A stretch of DNA of 64,000 nt from JADLHS01 sp020848635 (GTDB lineage: Bacteria; Verrucomicrobiota; Verrucomicrobiia; Limisphaerales; JADLHS01): NCBI GenBank assembly GCA_037044975.1, contig JBAOIL010000037.1, positions 248,001 to 312,000 of the forward strand, written 5' to 3'. The position numbers were made by a program, and so were the translations under genes. Below are positions 1-8,954 of the stretch, in pieces. The notes beneath the pieces were generated by a model. The model was not told the origin of the DNA, ran no database searches, and worked only from the letters and a program-made list of their open reading frames with translations. Positions within the stretch are counted from its first letter, which is position 1, and each line of letters begins with the position of its first letter.

Positions 1-358
1 GAAGTGCGGCGGGCGGTATTCGTATGGCCAACTTCGCATCTGTCGCGCGCTGATGCAGCTTGGCCGGGGCGGCGAATCGTGAGAGGACGCGGCGGGCGTG
101 ATTTTCCGCGGAGACGGAGGCGATGGTTCTCGCCAAACGTTTGGCTCCGGTGCTGGAGGTAGGCGGCCGGCCCTGAATAATTATTGTGTGCAGCTACCGG
201 TTCTTGTGTTACGGTGGCGGCATGTCACAGCCATCATTTGAAGCCTTGGACAGATGCGGACGGATTCAACCGCTCCGCCCGCCCGTTTGGGCTGCGCCTT
301 CATGCGATGGCGGTTCTTGGATCTCAACCTTCACCTCACCCAAGCAGGAAATCCGCTC
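1..358. other. Left-edge stretch, no gene supported
   Basis: No frame here gives a recognisable protein. One forward frame is open from the left edge to a stop near 160 but reads as low-complexity Arg/Trp-rich peptide, and a reverse frame starting near 40 runs off the edge after 13 codons. Either could be the end of a neighbouring gene; neither can be assigned. The last part is probably the 5' region of the CBS-domain gene, with a weak AGGA about 10 bases before its ATG. Confidence 0.4.
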
Positions 359-814
359 ATGAGCCACGCCATTCCCATCCGCGAAATCCTAACCCATAAA
401 GGCGGCACGGTCTGGAGCATTCCGCCGGAGGCCACCGTGTTGGAAGCCATCCAGATGATGGCCGACAAAAATATCGGCGCGCTGCTCGTCACCAAGGAGG
501 GACGGCTCCTGGGCGTGCTTTCCGAACGCGATTACACCCGCAAGATCGTCTTGAAAGGCCGGGCTTCCAAAGACACCTCGGTGCGGGACATTCTCTCGGG
601 CCGCGTGGTGTCCGTGAGTCCGGATCATACTGTGGACGACTGTCTGCGGTTGATGACGGAGCATCGGATCCGCCATCTGCCGGTGATGGATCGGAGCAAA
701 ATTTTAGGCGTGATTTCGATCGGCGACCTGGTGAATTGGATCATCTCGGCGCAAAGTTCCACGATCCAGCAGTTGGAAGCTTACATCACGGGCTTTCCGA
801 ACTCGAACCCTTGA
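359..814 (+). CDS. CBS-pair domain protein
   Basis: A 151-residue protein made almost entirely of two CBS motifs, roughly residues 18-63 and 83-125. Each ends in the typical 'LGVxSxxD' pattern (LGVLSERD and LGVISIGD). CBS pairs usually bind adenosyl ligands (AMP, ATP, SAM) and regulate an attached or partner protein; here no catalytic domain is attached, so the ligand and partner are unknown. The start at 359 is preferred over an in-frame one 35 codons upstream because homology begins at MSHAIPIREIL and an AGGA precedes it. The 3' end overlaps the convergent folB gene by 29 bases. Confidence 0.88.
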   Translation: MSHAIPIREILTHKGGTVWSIPPEATVLEAIQMMADKNIGALLVTKEGRLLGVLSERDYTRKIVLKGRASKDTSVRDILSGRVVSVSPDHTVDDCLRLMTEHRIRHLPVMDRSKILGVISIGDLVNWIISAQSSTIQQLEAYITGFPNSNP

Positions 815-1175
815 GCTTGCCGGCGGTGGGGCGGGTTTTGGTCAGGCTCACCGCCACGTAACGGGCCTGGGGGATCGGAAATTTCTTTACCGTGACGGTC
901 ACGCTGGCGGCGCAAAACTCCCGCAACACCAGATCGGCCACATCTGTCGCCAATTTCTCGATCAGTTTCCAACTGCGTCCGTCACCCAGCCGGAGCAGCC
1001 GTTGGGCCACCTTGAAATAATCTATCGTCTTGCTGACGCGGTCAGCGGCGGCGGCAGGGGCAAAATCATGAATCATATCCACGCTGAGCAACAGGCGTTG
1101 CGCGCGGACGCGTTCCTGGCGGGGGACGCCAATATGAAAATGCACTTCCAGGTCAACAATCGAGATTTTTGACAT
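786..1175 (-). CDS. folB: Dihydroneopterin aldolase (FolB family)
   Basis: A 129-residue protein of normal FolB length. It shows the N-terminal 'VDLEVHFHIGVPRQERVRAQ' pattern with the conserved Glu, the mid-protein 'DYFKVAQ', and a C-terminal 'VTVKKFPIP' segment with the conserved Lys of the aldolase/epimerase fold. FolB splits 7,8-dihydroneopterin into 6-hydroxymethyl-dihydropterin and glycolaldehyde in folate synthesis. Its start lies only 3 bases after the stop of the HAD-Nudix gene on the same strand, so the two are probably co-transcribed and translationally linked. A FolX-like epimerase role cannot be excluded from sequence alone. Confidence 0.87.
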   Translation of the reverse strand: MSKISIVDLEVHFHIGVPRQERVRAQRLLLSVDMIHDFAPAAAADRVSKTIDYFKVAQRLLRLGDGRSWKLIEKLATDVADLVLREFCAASVTVTVKKFPIPQARYVAVSLTKTRPTAGKLKGSSSESP

Positions 1176-1178
1176 CGG

Positions 1179-2258
1179 TCAGACGGGTTGTGGGTTGGAA
1201 TTTCTGACGGCATCCAGAAGCCGTCGGGTGGGCAGGTTGATCGCCATTGTGACCGCGGTCGCCAGTTCAACCCAGCGGAACTCCTGAGCCTCGTCATTGA
1301 GTTTCACTTCGGGTTCGCCGGTGCAGCGGCAGGTGTAGTTCAACAAGACAAAATGCGCCTCGCGATAAAACTCCTTCGAGTGAATGCAATCCTGCACCAG
1401 AACGAACTCGATGTCCGTCACGGCGAGATTCGTTTCCTCCTGAAGTTCACGGCGCAATGCGACCTCGGCCGGTTCGCCCCATTTCACCTTGCCCCCGGGA
1501 ATGCCCCAAAGGTTCGACCATTTGTGCGTGCGGACGAGAAGCACGCGCCCAGCGGCGTTGAAAATCAGCGCGCCGACCGTGACCACCGGCGCATGCATCG
1601 CGGCAAAATCCTTCAACGGATGCTTCAAGTGCCATCCGTTCTGCGCGAGCATTTCGCGCAACTCGCCGAGGTGCTCGACAATCAGGTCCGGCGCGGCGCG
1701 GCGCAACTGGTCGAGCGTGTTGTAACCCGTGAGTACCGCGCAGGAGTGGATACCGCCGTGTTTAGCCGTCTCGATGTCATGCTCCATGTCGCCAATGAAA
1801 AGCGTCTCCTCGGCGCGCAACTGGTTATCGGCGAGAATCTCGTGAATTTTCTGCCGCTTGTCCCAAACGCCGGTGTAGGGGCGATCGAGAAACTCGCCGA
1901 AGCCCGTGGCTCGTTCCTGCACCGCGAAATGCTCGTCCGCCACGGTGCTCAACAAAAAGGTCCGCACCTGGTGCTCCCGGCAAAACACCAGAAACTCCTG
2001 CGCGTGCGGCAGAGCAACCACCGACGATTGGACCGTGCGGAAACGGCCGTGAAACCACGCCTCCAGTTGGGCGACGGGAATGTGAGGCGTGTATTTCTCG
2101 TAGAAGAGGGTGAACGGCAGACAGAATTCGGCCCGGAACTCGGCCAGGGTCATCTCGGGTCGCTCCGCTTGGACGAGCACATAATTGGTGGCCTCCCAGA
2201 CGGCGGGCAGATCGTCCACCAGTGTGCCCGACCAGTCGAAGATGATGTTGCGAATCAC
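1179..2258 (-). CDS. HAD-type phosphatase fused to Nudix hydrolase
   Basis: A 359-residue two-domain protein. Residues 1-205 are HAD-like: motif I 'FDWSGTLVDD' with nucleophile Asp8, motif II Ser/Thr in 'FLLST', and motif IV 'GDMEHD' at 156-161. The usual second Asp of motif I is Ser10. Residues 222-350 are Nudix, with the box at 256-278 (G256, E262, R270-E271-L272, E274-E275). It starts with GTG. It lies 3 bases upstream of folB. Nudix enzymes such as NudB remove pyrophosphate from dihydroneopterin triphosphate and an unspecific phosphatase removes the last phosphate; I infer that this fusion may do both steps. A house-cleaning Nudix/phosphatase is the alternative. Confidence 0.85.
   Translation of the reverse strand: MIRNIIFDWSGTLVDDLPAVWEATNYVLVQAERPEMTLAEFRAEFCLPFTLFYEKYTPHIPVAQLEAWFHGRFRTVQSSVVALPHAQEFLVFCREHQVRTFLLSTVADEHFAVQERATGFGEFLDRPYTGVWDKRQKIHEILADNQLRAEETLFIGDMEHDIETAKHGGIHSCAVLTGYNTLDQLRRAAPDLIVEHLGELREMLAQNGWHLKHPLKDFAAMHAPVVTVGALIFNAAGRVLLVRTHKWSNLWGIPGGKVKWGEPAEVALRRELQEETNLAVTDIEFVLVQDCIHSKEFYREAHFVLLNYTCRCTGEPEVKLNDEAQEFRWVELATAVTMAINLPTRRLLDAVRNSNPQPV
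1185..1198 (+). repeat. Two imperfect GGGTTGN heptamers
   Basis: GGGTTGT followed directly by GGGTTGG, lying in the last codons of the HAD-Nudix gene and reaching its stop region (C-terminal NPQPV). Too short to be convincing alone, but the same heptamer core recurs at 11815 and 43571. Confidence 0.4.
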
Positions 2259-2365
2259 GCTGACAGTGTAATGAAGCGTCGGGCCCGGGCAACAGAATCG
2301 AAAATGGTTTCCTCGCGCTTGCGCCGCCGGGGCTTTCTGTTAGCGTCGCTGCGCTGCGCCTCCCT

Positions 2366-2453
2366 GCCGGTGTGGCGAAATGGCAGACGCACAGGACTTA
2401 AAATCCTGGGACCCTAAAAAGTCGTGTCGGTTCGAGTCCGACCACCGGCACCA
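2366..2453 (+). tRNA. tRNA-Leu (anticodon UAA)
   Basis: A complete cloverleaf of the long-variable-arm class. The acceptor stem is GCCGGTG paired with CACCGGC, the anticodon stem CAGGA/TCCTG encloses the loop CTTAAAA (anticodon TAA), the variable arm lies near 2411-2428, and the T-arm GTCGG/CCGAC encloses TTCGAGT. Discriminator A2450 is followed by an encoded CCA (2451-2453). The class II variable arm together with the TAA anticodon gives leucine. Confidence 0.96.
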
Positions 2454-2516
2454 ATCCCCACCTCCGACAGCTTGAAGAACCGCAGTTGAAGCCGACCCCC
2501 GTCACCCCGGGGTCAT

Positions 2517-3299
2517 TCAGTTTGCCAATTGCGACACCTCTGCGCGCAATCTTTTGCACTCGGCAAGGGTCGCATTGAAGACAGACAGTTGAGCGGTCAT
2601 CGCGACCTCTTCACCCGCGGCCGAGGCCAAATCAGATTCGGAAGGCTTGGCTAGGGCACGCAAGGTGGCGGCGTGTTCACGACTGCTCAACACGAGACGC
2701 CCAACCCCGGGCAGCGACTGGTATCCGTTGGAGAAACCCGCAATTTTCAATTTGAGGTCATCACTCCGTTCAAATTTCAATCCGTCGAGCTCCGCCACAA
2801 GTAAGTTCAACTGCATCGAACCATCCCGGGAAAAAGTGGCCAGCTTCGGCATGGAGGCGTCCCAGGCGTCCAAGCTGCCCTCCAGGCTCGGGATTTCTTC
2901 CAGCAGCCGATCCATCTGGGCGGCGATCTTTTTGACCGTGACCCCGGCTTGCTGCTTGATTTGTTCCGTTCGCAACCGGCCCTCCGCCTCCGATTGTTTC
3001 CTGGCCGCTTCCTGGGCAACGAGTTGAACGCCGCTGTTCTTTTGGCCGGCCGCGTCATTGGCTCGTTGCGCCTCATCGGATCGTGCGGCCTGCAAGGCAA
3101 GTTGCTTGTCAATCATGGCAACCCGCTCGCGAAGCTCCTTGTTTTCCTGGCGCAGTTCTTTGTTTTCGAGACGCACCTCGTCATTGGCCGAGCGCAGCTC
3201 CTTGCGCGAATCGTCGTTGCTGCAAGACTGCGTGCCGGCGGCCAGCGTTGCCACGGCCAGCAGCGCAACTATCTTCATCATGGTTTGGTTCAAGTTCAT
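2517..3299 (-). CDS. Putative coiled-coil lipoprotein
   Basis: A 260-residue protein of unknown function. A hydrophobic N-terminus (residues 7-22) is followed by 'GTQSC', a poor but possible lipobox with Cys26 as acylation site. Residues 34-125 are rich in Glu, Lys, Arg and Gln with repeated 'ENKELRQENKELRE' heptads, predicting a long coiled coil. The C-terminal half is mixed alpha without a recognised domain. Probably an envelope protein anchored by lipid or signal peptide. It stands alone between tRNA-Leu and the divergent pheT. Confidence 0.7.
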   Translation of the reverse strand: MNLNQTMMKIVALLAVATLAAGTQSCSNDDSRKELRSANDEVRLENKELRQENKELRERVAMIDKQLALQAARSDEAQRANDAAGQKNSGVQLVAQEAARKQSEAEGRLRTEQIKQQAGVTVKKIAAQMDRLLEEIPSLEGSLDAWDASMPKLATFSRDGSMQLNLLVAELDGLKFERSDDLKLKIAGFSNGYQSLPGVGRLVLSSREHAATLRALAKPSESDLASAAGEEVAMTAQLSVFNATLAECKRLRAEVSQLAN

Positions 3300-3611
3300 A
3301 TCACGGCACCGGAAGGATACTTTAGCATGAGCCTAGCCTAAAAACGACCAACGCGGTTGGCAATGGAAATGAATCCCGTTCCGTAGCCAACGGGGAGCAA
3401 CCGGGTCGCCGATGCGCATTTCGAGCCGTTGAGCCTTGACGCCAACCAGCCGATCGCTTTGACCTGCAATCCGATTCCCCTGCCAAACGATGGCCTCTGC
3501 CCCCGTGACCGAACGGCAATGGGAGGTCCGAGTTACCCGCCGACGCCGAGAATTCGTTTGGGGCGCTCGAGCTTCTGTGGTTTACTGCTCGCGCAAAAAA
3601 ACCGTCGTGCG
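3300..3611. other. Divergent intergenic region before pheT
   Basis: 312 bases between the leftward lipoprotein gene and rightward pheT; promoters for both must lie here. The frame of pheT stays open upstream to 3429, but that part has no PheT homology, and the family's 'MKVTLNWLKQYV' start lies at 3612. pheS, usually just upstream of pheT, is not present, so pheT has its own promoter here. No clear leader peptide or T-box was seen. Confidence 0.5.
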
Positions 3612-6033
3612 ATGAAAGTCACCTTAAACTGGCTCAAACAATACGTTGATTTCAACTGGTCACCCGAGGAATTGACCGAGCGGCTCACCATGCTCGGCCT
3701 GGAAGTCGAAGGGGTGCAAAAGATCTCCGGTGCATTCGACGGCATTGTCGTGGCGCAGGTCATCACACGCGACAAACATCCAAACGCAGACAAGCTCTCG
3801 GTTTGCCGCGTCCACGATGGCACCGGGGAACGCCAGATCGTTTGTGGCGCGCAGAATTTCAAACCCGGCGACAAAGTCCCGCTCATCCTGCCCGGGGCAT
3901 CATTACCGCCCAAAGCCGGCGATAAAGAGCCATTCACGATCAAGGTGGGCAAGATTCGCAGCGTCGAGTCGCATGGCATGCTGTGCTCGCCACAGGAACT
4001 TGGCCTGCCCGATCAGGTGGATGGCCTGCTGATCCTGCGTGAGGACGCCATCGTTGGCCAGCCGTTGGCGGCTTATCTCGGGCGGGCTGGCGGTGAGGTG
4101 GTCTATGACCTCGAAGTGACACCGAACCGACCCGACCTGAACAGCGTCATCGGCATCGCCCGCGAGATCGCGGCGCTTACCGGCAATCCGCTGCGGATTC
4201 CCGAACTCAAACTTCAGTATTCAACTTTCAAAACTGACGACTTGGTTGCCGTTCACATCGAAGATGCCGGACTTTGCCCCCGCTACACCGCGCGCGTCAT
4301 CAAAGGTGTGAAAATTGGGCCCAGCCCGGATTGGTTGCGCTCGGCACTTGAGCAGGTGGGCATCCGCAGCATCAGCAATGTCGTGGATGTGACCAACTAC
4401 GTGATGCTTGAAATTGGCCAACCGCTGCACGCCTTCGACTACCAGCTCCTCGCCAAAGCCGTGGGCGGCAAGCCGACCATCGTGATCCGGCGCGCGACGG
4501 CGGGAGAAAAATTCAAAACGCTCGACAACCAAGAACGTACACTGACGGACGAAATGCTGGTAATTGCCGACCCACAGAAGAGCATCGCGCTGGCCGGCGT
4601 CATGGGCGGGGCGAATACCGAGATCAACGACCAGACGGTGGACGTCTTGATCGAGAGCGCTTATTTCAATCCGACCAACATCCGCCGCACGAGCAAACAA
4701 CTCGGCCTTCGTAGTGAGTCCAGCTATCGCTTCGAGCGCGGCGCCGATGTGCGGCATCTGCGAATGGGCAAGCCAGCGGGCGGCGCAGTTGATTCTGGAA
4801 ACGGCGGGGGGACGCCTTGCCCAAGCGGTCGTGGATTGCCAGCCAAAGCCGGCGGAATCCAAGCGGATCACGTTGCATTTCTCCAAGTCGAAGGACTTGC
4901 TCGGCATCGGCATTTCGCACGCGGAACAGGTCGGCTTTCTCACCAAGCTTGGTTTATCGGTCGTCGAGCAGCAACCCGGCGAATGCACGGTCAGCATCCC
5001 CACCTGGCGCGTGGACTTGAAACGCGAGGTGGATTTGATCGAAGAAGTCGGCCGGCTTTATGGGGTGGACAAAATTCCCAGCACGCCGCCGCGCGGGGCG
5101 ATTGGCGCGAATGATCACGATTCTATTCACGATCAAATTGCCGAAGCCCGACGGATACTCTGCGGTTTGGGTTTAACCGAAGCCCAGGGGCAGACGCTGG
5201 TCGCGAATGCCGAATGCCGAATGCCGAATGCCGAATTGGTGGCGCTTGCCAATCCGCTGAGTTCGGACATGGACGTGTTGCGACCGAGTTTGCTGCCCGG
5301 TTTGATTCAATCCCTGCGCCACAACGTCAACCGGAAAAACTACGACGTCGCGTTGTTTGAAGTGGGCCGGGTATTCACGCAAACCAATGGCCAAGCGAAG
5401 GAGGAACGCCGCCTGGCGGTCGCGCTGACGGGCCGACGCCACTCTGCCTTCTGGAGCGGCGAGGAGCGGGATGCCAAGTTCGATCCCTACGATCTGAAAG
5501 GCGTCCTGGACGAATTCCTGGAGCAGTTCGGCTTGCGCGGTTTCACCTTCACGCGCCGGCCCGATAGCACGTCGCTCCTGTCGGAATCCGCCACGATTCA
5601 CCTGGGCAAGCAAACCCTCGGTGAAATCGGCCCGCTTTTGCCAGCCCTCGCGAAGAAATATGATTTGCGCGACGCGGTGCTTTTGGCCGAGCTCAATCTG
5701 GATCTGCTACTCGCCCGCCGGAACCCGGCGAAGTCGTTCAAGCCGTTACCCCAGTTCCCCAGTATCCGCCGGGACGTGGCCATGCTCGTGCCCGAAGCCA
5801 CGACGCACGACATGGTTCTGCAAACCGTGAAGCAAACGAAGGCGGCGAATTTGGAAGCGGTGGATTTGTTCGACGTCTTTCGCGGCCAGAACGTGCCCGC
5901 GGGACAAAAGAGCGTGGCCTATGCGTTTACCTATCGTGCGGCGGACAAGACGTTGACCGACGCCGAAGTCAATGCTGCGCATGACAAGGTGGTGGAGCAA
6001 TTCCGGCAGAAACTGGCGGCGGTGATTCGTTGA
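3612..6033 (+). CDS. pheT: Phenylalanine-tRNA ligase beta subunit (single-base frameshift)
   Basis: Encodes the PheRS beta chain, about 806 residues after correction, the normal length. Visible parts are the N-terminal tRNA-binding fold after 'MKVTLNWLKQYVDF', the B3/B4 core with 'ISNVVDVTNYVMLE', the B5 region with 'RFERGADV', and a C-terminal FDX-ACB domain near 710-806 ('QFPSIRRDVAML'). The frame breaks at about 4752: removing one C from GTGCGGC joins GADV to GICEWASQRAAQLI in the next frame. A 7-bp repeat expansion (5204-5236) adds an unusual NAECRMPNAE stretch. pheS is not adjacent, although PheRS acts as an alpha2beta2 complex. Confidence 0.93.
5204..5236 (+). repeat. Tandem CGAATGC heptamers inside pheT
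   Basis: Four perfect CGAATGC copies (5204-5231) plus a partial fifth, within the pheT coding sequence. The run encodes NAECRMPNAE, between 'AQGQTLVA' and 'LVALANPLSSDMDV', where relatives go almost directly from one to the other. Three units are 21 bp, so this copy number keeps frame, but a change of one unit would break it. Confidence 0.9.
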
Positions 6034-6102
6034 CCGGCGGGGCAAGTTCTGCGCAGTTTTTGACAGAACAAGGTTGGCGGATTTCCCAAAAAAAGGCGGA
6101 TC

Positions 6103-7438
6103 ATGGCGTGGTTAAACACCAATCACGTTATGAGCCAAACAACACGTTTTACGCTGTCCCAAGCGGACATTCCCAGGCAATGGTACAATCTCAACGCGGA
6201 TTTCCCCGAGCCGCTGCCGATGCCGCTGCACCCCGGCACCAAGCAGCCGGTGACCCCAGAATTGATGACGGCCATCTTTCCGGAAAATCTGGTCATGCAG
6301 GAGATGTGCCCGGATCGTTGGGTGGAAGTTCCCGAGCCCGTGCGGGACATCTACGCGCTCTGGCGCCCGACGCCGTTGTTGCGCGCCGTCCGCCTCGAGC
6401 AGGCGCTGCAAACGCCAGCACACATTTACTACAAGTACGAAGGGGCCAGTCCCGCCGGCAGCCACAAGGTCAACACCGCGATCCCGCAGGCCTATTTCAA
6501 CAAGGTCGCCGGCACCAAACGTCTGGCCACTGAGACCGGCGCGGGCCAGTGGGGAGCTTCCCTGGCGCTGGCGTGCAAATTGTTCGGGCTGGAGTGCAAC
6601 GTGTACATGGTCAAGGTGAGCTATCAGCAAAAACCGTATCGGCGCATGCTGATGCACACATGGGGCGCCACGGTTCATCCTAGCCCCAGCGACCAGACGA
6701 ACTATGGCCGCAAACTGCTGGCGGAAGATCCAGATTGTCAGGGCAGTCTGGGCATCGCCATCAGTGAAGCGATTGAAGACACCGCCACGCACCCCGACAC
6801 CAAGTATTCGCTTGGCAGCGTGCTAAACCACGTCTGCCTGCACCAGACCGTCATCGGGCAGGAATCCATCAAGCAAATGGAGATGGCGGGCGAGGAGCCG
6901 GACGTGATCTTTGGCTGTGCGGGCGGCGGCAGCAATTTTGCCGGCATCGCCTTTCCGTTCATCCAGAAGAAAATCAAGGAGGGAAAGAAATACCGGATCG
7001 TCGCAGTCGAACCATCCGCCTGCCCATCGCTCACCGAAGGGCGAACTGCGCTACGATTTCGGCGACACAGCGGAGACCACCCCGCTGATGATGATGTACA
7101 CGCTGGGCCACAAGTTCATGCCGCCGTCCATTCACGCGGGCGGCCTGCGTTACCACGGCATGGCCCCGATGGTCAGCCACGCCCTCAAGCTCGGACTCAT
7201 CGAAGCCCAAGCCGTTCACCAGACGAAAGTCTTCGAGGCCGGGACGCTGTTTGCGCGCAGCGAAGGGATCATCCCCGCCCCGGAATCGGCCCACGCCATC
7301 GCGGCGGTGGTTCAGGAGGCGATCGCGGCGCGCGAGGCCGGGAAGAAACGGGTGTTGCTGTTCAACCTTTCCGGGCACGGCCTCCTCGACCTGAGTTCCT
7401 ACGAAAGCTATCTGTCCGGCAAGATTCAGGATGTTTAA
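6103..7438 (+). CDS. trpB: TrpB2-type tryptophan synthase beta chain (single-base frameshift)
   Basis: PLP enzyme that makes tryptophan from indole and serine. About 444 residues after correction. The N-terminal extension with 'EVPEPVRDIYALWRPTPL' and the 'YKYEGASPAGSHKVNTA' segment (PLP Lys in SHK) mark the TrpB2 subfamily, which is longer than classical TrpB. 'GCAGGGSNF' is the phosphate-binding loop. The frame breaks at 7039-7041: removing one G from GGG joins 'CPSLTEG' to 'ELRYDFGDTAE'. trpA lies 3.5 kb away on the other strand, consistent with TrpB2 not needing operon linkage. An in-frame ATG at 6130 is an alternative start. Confidence 0.92.
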
Positions 7439-7463
7439 CCCGCATACCCCAAAACCCCGCATC

Positions 7464-8354
7464 ATGAAAAAAATCATCCATTCAACCCGCAATGTGGTTA
7501 TGGCCAGCCTGCTGGTCATACCGGCGCTGCTCCAAGCGCAACCCACCGCGCATTATATACCCGGCGTGGAAGGCATCAAAGGCGCTTCGCTGCCACCGCC
7601 GGGATTCTATGTGCGGGACTACAATTACGCCTATTACGCCACCCAAGTGAATGATGCGGCGGGCCACAGCGCCGGGCCGGACAATTTTGAAGCCTTCACC
7701 TATGCGAACGTTCCGCGCGCCATCTGGATCACCGACACCAAATTGCTCGGGGGCTTCTTGGGGGTGGATGCCTTGCTCCCCCTGGTTTATCAAAACGTGA
7801 CGGCCGGCGGATTTGACAGCGACACGTTCGGCATCGGGGATGTTTTTTTCGAGGGCACGTTGTCCTGGCATATTCAACACTTTGATTTTTCATTCGGCGC
7901 CGGGACGTGGGCGCCGACGGGCGACTCCGCGGCTCCGCCCACGACGGATGCCGGGGGAGGTTACTGGACGCCAATGCTTACCGCGGGCGTCACTTGGTAT
8001 ATTGACTCGGAGAAAACCTGGAGCGTGTCCGCGCTCAACCGCTACGAGTTCAACACCGAGCAGCGCGACACGGACATCACTCCCGGCCAGGCCTACACGC
8101 TCGAATGGGGCATTGCGAAGAGCGTGACCAAGACCATTGACCTGGGCGCGGTTGGCTACTATCAAATGCAGACAACCGGCGGCAACGTCAATGGCTCGTC
8201 GGGTCACGACCGTGTGGCCGCAGTCGGCCCGGAAATCAGCGTGGCGTTCCCAAAGCCAATGCTCTTTGTCTCCTTGCGCTACCTCTATGAGTTCATGGCG
8301 AAAGACCGCGCCCAAGGCCAGACCGTCGTGCTGAACCTGACCAAACGGTTCTGA
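7464..8354 (+). CDS. Outer-membrane beta-barrel-like protein (phenol MetA-pathway transporter family)
   Basis: A 296-residue secreted protein with a clear signal peptide ('VVMASLLVIPALLQAQ', cleavage likely after AQA/Q). The body has alternating aromatic-rich beta strands such as 'GFYVRDYNYAYYA' and 'FFEGTLSWHIQHFDFSFGAG', and ends in 'VVLNLTKRF' with a C-terminal Phe, typical of outer-membrane barrels. This matches the pattern of the MetA-pathway phenol-degradation transporter family, whose substrates are mostly untested. It starts 26 bases after trpB2 and may share its transcript, but no functional link is evident. Confidence 0.75.
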   Translation: MKKIIHSTRNVVMASLLVIPALLQAQPTAHYIPGVEGIKGASLPPPGFYVRDYNYAYYATQVNDAAGHSAGPDNFEAFTYANVPRAIWITDTKLLGGFLGVDALLPLVYQNVTAGGFDSDTFGIGDVFFEGTLSWHIQHFDFSFGAGTWAPTGDSAAPPTTDAGGGYWTPMLTAGVTWYIDSEKTWSVSALNRYEFNTEQRDTDITPGQAYTLEWGIAKSVTKTIDLGAVGYYQMQTTGGNVNGSSGHDRVAAVGPEISVAFPKPMLFVSLRYLYEFMAKDRAQGQTVVLNLTKRF

Positions 8355-8410
8355 GCGGGTTTTCCTGCACAGCCGGTGAGTGAATGAAATAGACTACCGC
8401 ACCCTCTGCT

Positions 8411-8932
8411 CTAGAACAGCGCAGCCTGCTTCAAAACGGGTTGTCTGTCCGTGACCTGCGACGGCCGGACGACGATGGGTTGTGCAGGCTGGGACTGCAG
8501 GCGCACCTTGGCGATTTCCGCCCCGGCCAACTCGTCGCATCGCTCGTTGAGCCTGTGCCCAGCGTGGCCCTTGAGCCAGCGCCAATGGATGGTGTGGCCC
8601 GCAACCAAGGCGTCCAGTTGCTGCCACAAATCTTGATTCTTCACCGGCTGCTTCTCCACCGTCTGCCATCCGCGCGCTTTCCAACCTCGGAGCCATTCAC
8701 AGACACCTTGGCGGAGGTATTGCGAATCGGTAAAAAGTTCAACCCGGCACGGCTCGGGCAAAACCCGTAACGCTTCGATCGCGGCTTGCATCTCCATGCG
8801 GTTGTTCGTGGTGGCCGGCGAACCGCCGCTCAACTCGCGGAGGTGCCCGCCCGTCTCGATCACCGCCGCCCACCCGCCGGGACCAGGGTTGGGTTCGCAG
8901 CCGCCGTCGGTGTGAATCGTAACGAGTTTCAT
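8411..8932 (-). CDS. rnhA: Ribonuclease HI
   Basis: Cleaves the RNA strand of RNA-DNA hybrids. 173 residues, with all four acidic residues of the RNase H fold: Asp in 'IHTDGGCEPNPGPGGW', Glu in 'NNRMEMQAA', Asp in 'LFTDSQYL' and Asp in 'RCDELA'. The 'WLKGHAGH' loop supplies the catalytic His region. The start at 8932 (MKLVTIHTDGG) fits the family better than the open extension upstream. A C-terminal tail of roughly 30 residues beyond the core has no recognised domain. It lies just downstream of manC on the same strand. Confidence 0.93.
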   Translation of the reverse strand: MKLVTIHTDGGCEPNPGPGGWAAVIETGGHLRELSGGSPATTNNRMEMQAAIEALRVLPEPCRVELFTDSQYLRQGVCEWLRGWKARGWQTVEKQPVKNQDLWQQLDALVAGHTIHWRWLKGHAGHRLNERCDELAGAEIAKVRLQSQPAQPIVVRPSQVTDRQPVLKQAALF

Positions 8933-8954
8933 TGACGGAAGCGCCGGCGGAACT

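Noticed and set aside
1188..2417. 409-codon open frame antisense to the HAD-Nudix gene
   Set aside because: Arg/Val-rich, no family, mirrors a well-supported gene and ends inside tRNA-Leu; a typical GC-rich shadow frame.
3612..7438. Programmed frameshifting in pheT and trpB2
   Set aside because: No conserved slippery heptamer plus downstream structure, and many unrelated genes have similar single-base breaks; assembly error is the simpler explanation.
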